This document shows positions 1 through 5,486 of a stretch of DNA of 5,486 bases, piece by piece. Each line of letters opens with the position of its first letter. Position 1 is the stretch's first letter. The position numbers and the translations under genes were made by a program. Below the pieces are notes generated by a model. It saw only the letters and a list, made by a program, of their open reading frames with translations, made no database searches and had not been told where the DNA came from. Source of the stretch: Bacillota bacterium (GTDB lineage: Bacteria; Bacillota; Sulfobacillia; Symbiobacteriales; ZC4RG38); assembly GCA_003242505.1 (NCBI GenBank), contig QGUP01000157.1, forward strand, positions 1 to 5,486, in the 5' to 3' direction.

Positions 1-3000
1 CCTTCCCGGTGGCCGCGTCCCTGACGGTCTTTCTGGAGAGCAGCGACCCCGGGGTGGTGGCGGTCCTCGGCGGCCCCCTGACCATCCCCGCGGGCCGGTG
101 GGAGTCCTCCGGCACGGCGGTGGTCCGACCTGTGGCGCCCTTCGGGGCGGCGGAGGTGCGGGGGCGGCTCTCCGGCGGCGGAGCCGAAGCCCCGGTCCTC
201 CCCGCGCCGGTGCGGATCGGGCAGCCCGGGCCTGTGGCCGGGCTGCGGATCACCCCCTGGAACCCCGGGGCGCCCGCGGACGGGGTGACCCCCGTGATCC
301 TCCGGGTGGAGCGGGTCGACGCCGCCGGCCAGCCGGTGGCCGGTGACACCACCCCGGTGGCGGTGACCAGCCTCCGGGGCGACGTGGAGGTAGAGCCCCT
401 CGGGGAGCAGGGCGGCGTCGCGTTCTTTGCCGCCCGGACCGCGGTGCCGGGGGAGGTGACCTTTGCCGCGGTGGCCCCGGACCGGGTGGAGATCGCGCCG
501 GGGGACACCACCGTCGCCTTCCGGTCCGGGGTCACCACCCGGGTGGTCCTCCGGGCGGAGCCGGCGGAACTGACCCTGGGGGGCGATGAGACCGCGGCGG
601 TCCGGGCCTACCTGGAGGACGCCCAGGGGCGGCCGGTGACCAACCAGGGCCTGCCCCTGGAGGTCCGGGTGGCCCTGGCCAGCGGGACCGGGGAATTGAG
701 CGGCGACCGGCTGGTGATCCCGCCGGGCGCCGACCGGTCGCAGAATGCGGTCACCCTCCGGGCCGGAGATCGGGCGGGGACCCTGCGGCTCACGGGCATC
801 GCGCCCCGGGGGCTGACGGTGACCGCGGCCACCGTCGCGGTGAAGCAGGCCCCGGCCCAGCCGGAGACCCCCGGCACTCAGACCTCTGGTTCCTCCGGCG
901 GGGACGGGCAACTGGTGGCCCTGCCCCAGGTGGCCACCGCCCAGGCCGGGGACGAGGTCCGGGTGCGGATCGAGGCCCGGGACCGGCAGGGGCGGCTGAT
1001 CACCGACGGCCAGTTCGCCTTCCAGGTCGCCATCCGGGTGGACGGCCAGCCCTATGGCGGCGATCCGGACCGGCTCCAGGTCACCGTGGGGGGCTACAGC
1101 CCGGTGGACGGCAAGGCGACCCCGGCCTTCCGGGACGCGGAGGGGACGGTGGTGGCCCGCACCGTCAACGGCGTGGCGGACCTGTACGTCCGCTACCTGG
1201 GCACCGGCCTGCTGGAGATTGAGCCCCTGGGCCGGTCCCGGCAGAGCAAGGCCTACGACGACACCGGCCTGGCGGGCCCCGCGGACGGAGCCACCGGGAT
1301 GAAGGGCGTGGCCGGCCGCATCCGGTACAACCCCGGGCCGCTGGACAGGATTCAGGTCACCCTTGACCCGAACCTCGGCGACCCCGCGGCGGCTGCCCTG
1401 AAGGCGGCTCCCGCCCGGACCGCGACCCTGAAGGTGGTCCTCCTGGATAGGCACGACAACCCCATCGCCCAGAACGCCACGGTCACCGTGGCCCGGGTCG
1501 AGGGCCCCGGGGTGACGGCGCTGGTGAACGCCCAGGGCAACCCGGTGGCCAGCCTCTCCCTCAGCCTCCGGGGTGGGCAGGGGACCGGAGTCATCCGGGT
1601 GATGGGCGAGGCAACCGGCGTGGACACGTACAGGGTGATCGTCGGCGGCCAGGCCGGGTTGCAGTCCGAGTTCTCGGTCCGAACCGTCACCGGCGCCCCG
1701 CCGGTGCCGGACGTCGAGACGGTCCGGGGCAACGTCACCCAGACGGAAGGGGTCGTCACCGCCCTGGACAACCAGGTGCAGGTGGTGCTGGGCCACAAGC
1801 CCCAGGCCACCGACCCGGTCAAGGTGCTCTTCTACGTGGACGGGGAGCGGGTTGGGGAGGACGGGCCGGTATACCTGAACAGCCCGGTTGAGGAGGACCG
1901 CACCGCTGTCCTGCCCGCGGAGAAGCTCGGCAAGGCCGGCACCCGCAGGCTCCAGGTGCGGCTGGACAACGGTGCCGAGGTGAGCCCGTTCTCCGGCGCG
2001 GTGCAGGTGGTCTACGACCGCTCCGGTCCGAAAGCCGAGATCGCGGGGGTGCACCTGGACTGGTCCGCCGGGGAGCTGGTCATCCGGGGGCAGTTTGAGA
2101 CCGCCAAGGGGGCTGCGGTCCGACCGGAGCGGCTGACCCTCATCGTCGGCGGCACCGACTGGTCCCTGGACCGGACGACCCCGTACCGGATCGCCGGAGG
2201 CGAGGTCCGGCTCACCCTGCGCCCGGCGGACCGGGAGGTCATCGACGACTATCTCAGCACCCTGCAGAAGGAACCCGAGCCGGGCGGGGGCGCCTTGGAG
2301 ATCGCCCTGTCCGGGGAGAAGGGCTGGTTTGTGGACCACCGGCGCCTGGAGGCCGGAGGGTTCTCCGGGCTGCGGGTGACCCCGGCGGCGGTGCTGACCC
2401 AGGCCCGGTACAGCCCCGGCAACCAGACCCTGGTGCTGGAGGGCTTCGGCCTGGACACCATCGCCCGGGTGGATCCCCGGAAGTTTACCCTGGTGGACGG
2501 AAGCGGCCGGCGGTACACCCTCACCACCCCGGCTACCACCGTCCAAACCGGCGGGGCGGTGCTGCGGGTGGTCCTGTCCAAGACAGACGCAGCGGCGCTC
2601 CAGGACCCCGCCCGGCTCGCCCACGTGGGGCTCCGGCTGGAGGCGGCCCCCGGGTGGGGGGAGGACGCCGCCGGGTTTCGGACCCCGGCGGCAGCGGGAG
2701 TGGAGGTGGTCCGGTCCGAGGGCTTCCAGGCGGCGTACTATGATGCCCGGACCGGGCAGGTCTTCCTCCGTCTTTCCGAGGGGTTCCTCGACCCGGAGGG
2801 CCGGGTGGAACCCCGCCGACTGGCGATCCAGGACGCCGACGGCTCGCCCCGGTACACCCTCACCGGCCTTGAGGGTGAGCCGCTGTGGGACGGCAACACC
2901 CTGATCCTGACCCTCACCCCGACGGACCGGGACCGGATCAACAACAGCGGCCAGTTCCCCGCGGCCCAGGCGGTCCTCCGGGCGGACTTCGGCTGGTATG

Positions 3001-4052
3001 TAGGTCCCAACGGCCGGGAAGCCCCCGGCACCACCGGGCTGCCCCTCCAGCCCTGGCCGCAGGTGACCCAGGCGACCTTCCACCCGGCCACGGCAAGTCT
3101 GGTAATCCGGGGGGCCCGGCTCGGGGTCGGGACCCTGGACCTCAGCCGGCTGTACCTGGGTGGGAAGGTCCTGGCGGAAGCCACCCTGGTGGCCCGGAGC
3201 GACGGGGAGATCGCCCTGCGGCTGCCGCCGGCGGTGGCCGAGGCCCTGCAGGGAGCCACCGGGATGAAGCTGGAGGCGGAGGTGGGCTGGCTGACCCTGG
3301 GCGGCCGGTATGAGCACCGGGGCTTCAGCCTCGCCAACGTGAAGAGGAGCACCCTCCCGGCGCCGGACCTCACCGCCGCCGAGGTGGATTGGCCCGCCGG
3401 GCAACTGATCCTCTTCGGCACGGGGCTTCCCACCCGGGCGGCCGACTGGGACCTGAGCAGGATCCAGCTGGAGGCGGGGAACAGCACCCTTTCCCTGGCC
3501 CAGGCGACCTTCGCTTCCCTGAGCGCCACCCAGGTGCGGATCGCCCTCACCCCGGAGCTGAAGGAGGCCCTCAAGGACCCGCAGGGGCTTGGCACGCCGC
3601 CGGTCACCCTCCGGGCCCAGGAGGGCTGGGTTCGGAGCCTGGACGCCGGCGTGGCCCGGGAGGAGTCCCTGGCCCTGCAGCCCCTGGCCCGGGCGAAGGG
3701 GGTCCAATACGACCCGGCCACCGGCACCCTGCTCCTCTACGGGATCGGCTTTGGTGGGGGTGTGCGGCTGTCCGGGGCGCACCTGGTGGTGACCGACGGC
3801 CAGGGCGGTTACGTCCGGCTGACAGGGCTCCCCGAGGCTACGGCGGCCTCCGGTCCCCAGGGGGAGGAAGCCCTGCAGGCCACCCTGACCCCGGACCAGC
3901 GGTCGGCCCTCGGCCGCCTGGACCCGGGCGCCCCGTGGCACCTCCTCCTCGAGGCCGGGTGGCTCTACACCGACCAGGGCGGCAAGGCGCCGCCGGCGCC
4001 GGACGGTGTGCCCATCGAGCGAACGGAACAGGGTGATTCCACCGGGGCCTGA
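1..4052 (+). CDS. Giant Ig-like/tandem-repeat extracellular protein, 5' truncated
   Basis: The frame is open from the first full codon at position 3 and stops with TGA at 4050-4052, so the true start and any signal peptide lie upstream. The GTG at 9 falls inside a domain and is only where numbering begins here (codon at 9 = residue 1). Residues about 1-71, 75-174, 175-280, 302-444, 445-562 and 563-675 read as beta-sandwich Ig-like modules (Big/invasin style), with cues such as SSDPGVVAV and LTIPAG near the start. A Pro/Gly/Ser/Thr linker sits at 281-301. Residues 676-1347 are six diverged tandem repeats, described separately. I see no cysteine anywhere and only three internal Met, as is common in secreted Gram-positive surface proteins. 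No catalytic motif, SLH domain, LPXTG signal or C-terminal membrane helix is visible; the end (EQGDSTGA) is hydrophilic. A role as a surface, S-layer-like or adhesive protein is inference; no specific function can be assigned. Confidence 0.85.
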   Translation, partial: FPVAASLTVFLESSDPGVVAVLGGPLTIPAGRWESSGTAVVRPVAPFGAAEVRGRLSGGGAEAPVLPAPVRIGQPGPVAGLRITPWNPGAPADGVTPVILRVERVDAAGQPVAGDTTPVAVTSLRGDVEVEPLGEQGGVAFFAARTAVPGEVTFAAVAPDRVEIAPGDTTVAFRSGVTTRVVLRAEPAELTLGGDETAAVRAYLEDAQGRPVTNQGLPLEVRVALASGTGELSGDRLVIPPGADRSQNAVTLRAGDRAGTLRLTGIAPRGLTVTAATVAVKQAPAQPETPGTQTSGSSGGDGQLVALPQVATAQAGDEVRVRIEARDRQGRLITDGQFAFQVAIRVDGQPYGGDPDRLQVTVGGYSPVDGKATPAFRDAEGTVVARTVNGVADLYVRYLGTGLLEIEPLGRSRQSKAYDDTGLAGPADGATGMKGVAGRIRYNPGPLDRIQVTLDPNLGDPAAAALKAAPARTATLKVVLLDRHDNPIAQNATVTVARVEGPGVTALVNAQGNPVASLSLSLRGGQGTGVIRVMGEATGVDTYRVIVGGQAGLQSEFSVRTVTGAPPVPDVETVRGNVTQTEGVVTALDNQVQVVLGHKPQATDPVKVLFYVDGERVGEDGPVYLNSPVEEDRTAVLPAEKLGKAGTRRLQVRLDNGAEVSPFSGAVQVVYDRSGPKAEIAGVHLDWSAGELVIRGQFETAKGAAVRPERLTLIVGGTDWSLDRTTPYRIAGGEVRLTLRPADREVIDDYLSTLQKEPEPGGGALEIALSGEKGWFVDHRRLEAGGFSGLRVTPAAVLTQARYSPGNQTLVLEGFGLDTIARVDPRKFTLVDGSGRRYTLTTPATTVQTGGAVLRVVLSKTDAAALQDPARLAHVGLRLEAAPGWGEDAAGFRTPAAAGVEVVRSEGFQAAYYDARTGQVFLRLSEGFLDPEGRVEPRRLAIQDADGSPRYTLTGLEGEPLWDGNTLILTLTPTDRDRINNSGQFPAAQAVLRADFGWYVGPNGREAPGTTGLPLQPWPQVTQATFHPATASLVIRGARLGVGTLDLSRLYLGGKVLAEATLVARSDGEIALRLPPAVAEALQGATGMKLEAEVGWLTLGGRYEHRGFSLANVKRSTLPAPDLTAAEVDWPAGQLILFGTGLPTRAADWDLSRIQLEAGNSTLSLAQATFASLSATQVRIALTPELKEALKDPQGLGTPPVTLRAQEGWVRSLDAGVAREESLALQPLARAKGVQYDPATGTLLLYGIGFGGGVRLSGAHLVVTDGQGGYVRLTGLPEATAASGPQGEEALQATLTPDQRSALGRLDPGAPWHLLLEAGWLYTDQGGKAPPAPDGVPIERTEQGDSTGA
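2034..4049 (+). repeat. Six diverged ~110-residue protein repeats in the large CDS
   Basis: Unit boundaries, numbered from the codon at 9, are about 676-792, 793-900, 901-1017, 1018-1118, 1119-1227 and 1228-1347. Each unit opens with an aromatic residue then a strand of the type x-P/A-G-x-L-x-I-x-G: LDWSAGELVIRG, YSPGNQTLVLEG, YDARTGQVFLRL, FHPATASLVIRG, VDWPAGQLILFG, YDPATGTLLLYG. Each has a central strand plus helix-like turn: LRPADREVI, LSKTDAAAL, LTPTDRDRI, LPPAVAEAL, LTPELKEAL, LTPDQRSAL. Each ends near an acidic-x-Gly-Trp type motif: EKGWFVD, APGWGED, DFGWYVG, EVGWLTL, QEGWVRS, EAGWLYT. The opening aromatic falls at residues 685, 801, 911, 1024, 1128 and 1234, a period of 104-116. The conserved Trp falls at 773, 883, 996, 1094, 1207 and 1318. 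DNA identity between units is low apart from a 15-nt exact match (2511-2525 and 2850-2864, encoding RYTLT at equivalent places), so the duplications are old. I do not recognise the family. Confidence 0.8.
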
Positions 4053-4061
4053 AAGCCCCGG
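4042..4061 (+). other. Short hairpin spanning the stop codon of the large CDS
   Basis: Arms CCGGGGC (4042-4048) and GCCCCGG (4055-4061) pair perfectly over 7 bp around a 6-nt loop that contains the TGA. It has no T-run of its own. It lies 3 nt before the main terminator stem, so it may help fold or protect the 3' end, or may simply be a by-product of the GC-rich sequence. Confidence 0.5.
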
Positions 4062-4064
4062 GAT

Positions 4065-4105
4065 GGCCTGAGGCCCGGCGCGCCGCCGGGCCTCAGGCCC
4101 TTTTT
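4065..4105 (+). terminator. Strong intrinsic (Rho-independent) terminator after the large CDS
   Basis: The left arm GGCCTGAGGCCCGGCG (4065-4080) and right arm CGCCGGGCCTCAGGCC (4084-4099) are perfectly complementary over 16 bp, with a 3-nt loop (CGC). They are followed by C and a run of five T (4101-4105). The stem begins 12 nt after the TGA. On the opposite strand the stem is not followed by a T-run, so it acts for the + strand only. It should end the large-gene transcript and stop vegetative read-through into sigG. Confidence 0.93.
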
Positions 4106-4191
4106 CCGTCCATGGCATCCTTCCGTCCAGATGACCCCTGCCGGGTCCCGGTCCCTCCCCTGGCGGAGTTTTCCAGTTCCTTACTTCTCGA

Positions 4192-4222
4192 TGAATAACC
4201 CCCATGGCTGACGGAGATAATC
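4192..4222 (+). promoter_or_regulatory. Putative SigF-type (possibly SigF/SigG) promoter for sigG-spoIIR
   Basis: The -35-like TGAATA (4192-4197) is followed, 15 nt on, by GGAGATAATC (4213-4222). Known SigF promoters are usually described as about wGyATA, 15-16 nt, GGnnAnAnT. The match is 5 of 6 at -35 (A where a pyrimidine is expected), and all five fixed positions fit at -10. The same DNA can be read as a weaker SigG promoter: TGAATA, 18 nt, then GATAATC against CATnnTA. Transcription would start near 4229, leaving a leader of about 95 nt. It lies in the only clearly AT-enriched stretch of the window (about 4168-4250). In B. subtilis sigG is started by SigF and later autoregulated, which is consistent with this dual reading. 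The call is by eye; no start-site data are available. Confidence 0.65.
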
Positions 4223-4227
4223 AGGGT

Positions 4228-4243
4228 TGTACAATTCTGCACA
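4228..4243 (+). promoter_or_regulatory. Imperfect inverted repeat at the predicted start site
   Basis: TGTACA (4228-4233), 4 nt, TGCACA (4238-4243) forms a 16-bp dyad with one mismatch between half-sites. A second small dyad, ACAC-CT-GTGT (4241-4250), overlaps its right edge. The position at or just after the predicted +1 would suit an operator, but I recognise no regulator for this pattern and AT-rich DNA gives such dyads by chance. Confidence 0.25.
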
Positions 4244-4263
4244 CCTGTGTTCCTGCCCTGGTC

Positions 4264-4291
4264 GAGCCCGTGCCGGGGCTCAGCCCGGCAC
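4264..4291 (+). promoter_or_regulatory. sigG mRNA leader with two mutually exclusive hairpins
   Basis: Hairpin A pairs GAGCCC (4264-4269) with GGGCTC (4276-4281). Hairpin B pairs GTGCCGGG (4270-4277) with CCCGGCAC (4284-4291) around a 6-nt loop. They share bases and cannot form together; B (8 bp, mostly G-C) should be favoured. B ends 16 nt before the ribosome binding site. In B. subtilis a leader hairpin is known to lower sigG translation, so a similar damping role is plausible, but this is inference from position only. Confidence 0.4.
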
Positions 4292-4307
4292 CCCGGAAAG
4301 GGATGGG

Positions 4308-4312
4308 GGAGG
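4308..4312 (+). promoter_or_regulatory. sigG ribosome binding site, long spacing
   Basis: GGAGG (within GGGGGAGG, 4305-4312) is the only Shine-Dalgarno match near the sigG ATG. The spacer to the ATG at 4325 is 12 nt, longer than the usual 7-9 in Firmicutes, and no other in-frame start codon lies closer. The site supports the 4325 start and hints at moderate rather than maximal translation. Confidence 0.75.
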
Positions 4313-4324
4313 ATCGGGTCGCGC

Positions 4325-5095
4325 ATGATCAACAAGGTGGAGCTCTGCGGGGTCAACACCTCCAAACTGCCGGTGCTGACCAACGCGCAGATGCGGGAAC
4401 TGTTCACCCAGATGCACGCGGGCAGCCCGACGGCCCGGGACCAGCTCATCACCGGCAACCTGCGGCTGGTCCTGAGCGTGATCCAGCGGTTCAACAACCG
4501 CGGGGAGTACGTCGACGACCTCTTCCAGGTCGGTTGCATCGGTCTGATGAAGGCCATCGACAACTTCGACCTGAGCCAGAACGTCCGGTTCAGCACCTAC
4601 GCGGTGCCGATGATCATCGGCGAGATCCGGCGCTACCTCCGGGACAACAACCCGATCCGGGTCAGCCGGTCCCTCCGGGACGTGGCCTACAAGGCCCTGC
4701 AGACCCGGGACAACCTGGTGGCCCGGCTCTCCCGGGAGCCCACGGTGCAGGAGATCGCCGACGAGCTGAAGCTGCCGGTGGAGGAGGTGGTCTTCGCCCT
4801 GGACGCCATCCAGGAGCCGGTCTCCCTCTTCGAGCCCCTGTACCAGGATGGGGGCGACCCCATCTACGTGATGGACCAGGTCCGGGATGAGAAGGAGCAG
4901 GACAGCTCCTGGCTCGAGGAGATCGCCATCCGGGAGGCCCTCCGGCGGCTCAGCGACCGGGAGCGGACCATCCTGACCCTCCGGTTCTTCCAGGGCAAGA
5001 CCCAGATGGAGGTGGCCGAGGAGATCGGCATCTCCCAGGCCCAGGTCTCCCGGCTGGAGAAGGCGGCCCTGGGCCACATGCGCAAGTACGTCTGA
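4325..5095 (+). CDS. sigG: RNA polymerase sporulation sigma factor SigG (late forespore)
   Basis: SigG directs core RNA polymerase to late forespore genes (spore coat-independent protection, germination and DNA-protective proteins) after engulfment. The product is 256 residues, close to the B. subtilis 260. The start at ATG 4325 gives MINKVELCGVNTSKLPVL, matching the SigG-specific N-terminus; a frame opening at 4247 adds 26 unrelated residues. Region 2 spans about residues 36-108, with NLRLVLSVIQRFNNRG, DDLFQVGCIGLMKAIDNFD and the -10-reading segment FSTYAVPMIIGEIRRYLRDN. Region 3 covers about 112-185 and includes VSRSLRDVAYKALQ and VFALDAIQEPVSLFEP. Region 4 covers about 203-256, with the -35-binding helix-turn-helix QMEVAEEIGISQAQVSRLEK. 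Glu154 aligns with the B. subtilis residue (Glu156) linked to SpoIIAB anti-sigma binding. Thr43 stands where B. subtilis has the Asn linked to CsfB/Gin binding. It is preceded by a forespore-type promoter and followed 14 nt later by spoIIR, probably in one operon. Confidence 0.98.
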   Translation: MINKVELCGVNTSKLPVLTNAQMRELFTQMHAGSPTARDQLITGNLRLVLSVIQRFNNRGEYVDDLFQVGCIGLMKAIDNFDLSQNVRFSTYAVPMIIGEIRRYLRDNNPIRVSRSLRDVAYKALQTRDNLVARLSREPTVQEIADELKLPVEEVVFALDAIQEPVSLFEPLYQDGGDPIYVMDQVRDEKEQDSSWLEEIAIREALRRLSDRERTILTLRFFQGKTQMEVAEEIGISQAQVSRLEKAALGHMRKYV

Positions 5096-5099
5096 GGAG
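5094..5099 (+). promoter_or_regulatory. spoIIR ribosome binding site overlapping the sigG stop
   Basis: GAGGAG (5094-5099) shares its first two bases with the sigG TGA and lies 10 nt before the GTG at 5110. It selects that GTG over the nearer out-of-frame GTG at 5102. The overlap favours translational coupling of the two genes. Confidence 0.75.
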
Positions 5100-5109
5100 C
5101 CGTGAGCCC

Positions 5110-5486
5110 GTGTACCTCCGCACTCCCTGGTATCGGAAGACCCTGGCCGGTGCCGCGGCGCTCCTGGCCGGCACCGGCCTTCTCGTCGCCGCCGGCGTTG
5201 CCGGCGGACCGGACCCCGTCCCCGGCCCGGAGGCTCCCCTGTCCGGTCTCGAGTCCCGTCCCCTCCGGTTCCAGGTCCTGGCCCACAGCGATGCCCCCGG
5301 AGACCAGGCCCTGAAGCTCCGGGTCCGGGACGCGGTCCTGCCCATCCTCCAGGCCGCGGGCCAGGAGGCCGCCGACGGTCCCGGTCTGGCCCGGGCCCTC
5401 GCCCGGCGGCGCCCGGAAATCGAGGGGGCCGGGGAGCAGGCCCGGCGGGAGGCGGGTGACACCAAGCGGACCGGGGGGGAACGGGG
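5110..5486 (+). CDS. spoIIR: Stage II sporulation protein R (SpoIIR), 3' truncated by window end
   Basis: SpoIIR is made in the forespore under SigF and exported to the space between the two membranes. There it activates the membrane protease SpoIIGA to process pro-SigE in the mother cell. The frame opens at GTG 5110 and is still open at 5486, giving 125 codons of a protein usually a little over 200 residues. Residues 1-10 carry positive charge (WYRK). Residues 11-33 are a hydrophobic Ala/Gly/Leu stretch, fitting a signal peptide or N-terminal anchor. The family signature is at residues 52-77: LRFQVLAHSDAPGDQALKL followed by RVRDAVL, close to the usual RV(I/V)ANSDSPEDQALKLKVRDAVL pattern. The conserved C-terminal part lies beyond the window. 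It follows sigG by 14 nt with no recognisable SigF -10 motif in the end of sigG, so co-transcription is likely. The last ~20 nt translate poorly against the family pattern (see findings). Confidence 0.93.
   Translation, partial: MYLRTPWYRKTLAGAAALLAGTGLLVAAGVAGGPDPVPGPEAPLSGLESRPLRFQVLAHSDAPGDQALKLRVRDAVLPILQAAGQEAADGPGLARALARRRPEIEGAGEQARREAGDTKRTGGER

Noticed and set aside
9..11. GTG at 9 as the start of the large CDS
   Set aside because: The frame is already open from position 3, the first residues are mid-domain, and there is neither a signal peptide nor a ribosome site; the gene simply begins outside the window.
2738..3727. 329-codon open frame on the - strand
   Set aside because: It is antisense to the tandem-repeat region, its Arg/Ser/Pro-rich product looks like no protein family, and long antisense frames are expected in GC-rich coding DNA.
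4104..4129. Direct repeat TTCCGTCCA at 4104-4112 and 4121-4129
   Set aside because: Nine bases, two copies, just after the terminator with no associated element; most likely chance.
4208..4235. SigA-like promoter CTGACG-N16-TACAAT
   Set aside because: The -35 match is 4 of 6 with a short spacer, and vegetative transcription of sigG would be harmful; the overlapping SigF-type reading fits better.
4247..4324. 26-codon N-terminal extension of SigG from GTG 4247
   Set aside because: The extension lies over the leader hairpins and ribosome site and has no similarity to SigG, while the ATG at 4325 matches the family N-terminus.
4280..5077. 265-codon open frame on the - strand opposite sigG
   Set aside because: It mirrors sigG codon structure, gives a low-complexity Leu/Val/Asp/Pro product, and overlaps a certain gene along its whole length.
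5102..5314. Open frame from GTG 5102
   Set aside because: It is a shadow of spoIIR in another frame; the 5110 frame carries the SpoIIR signature and better ribosome-site spacing.

Overview
This is a GC-rich window (roughly 70% G+C by eye) from an endospore-forming Firmicute. The evidence for spore formation is direct: a complete forespore sigma factor gene (sigG) followed at once by the start of spoIIR. The SigG C-terminus (ending -HMRKYV) looks more clostridial than bacillar. With the high GC, this suggests a lineage such as Symbiobacterium, Thermaerobacter or relatives. The lineage is an inference, not something the sequence proves.

Layout, all on the + strand. (1) Positions 1-4052 hold the 3' part of a very large gene whose start lies outside the window. 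It encodes at least 1,349 residues of cysteine-free, beta-rich, secreted-looking protein. About six immunoglobulin-like modules are followed by six diverged tandem repeats of about 105-115 residues. (2) The gene ends in a small hairpin over its stop codon and then a strong intrinsic terminator (4065-4105). (3) Positions 4106-4324 are an AT-richer intergenic region. It carries a good match to a SigF-type (possibly also SigG-type) forespore promoter and a leader with mutually exclusive hairpins. (4) Positions 4325-5095 are sigG. (5) From 5110 to the window end is the 5' part of spoIIR, 14 nt after sigG, with no visible promoter or terminator between them.

How the parts fit: the terminator insulates the giant surface-type gene from the sporulation pair. 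sigG and spoIIR appear to form one forespore transcription unit, read first by SigF and probably later by SigG itself. SpoIIR carries the forespore signal that triggers pro-SigE processing in the mother cell, and SigG runs the late forespore programme. In B. subtilis these genes are separate and differently timed, so a shared unit here is the most interesting regulatory feature. The second interesting feature is the six-fold repeat in the large protein, which I do not recognise as a named family.
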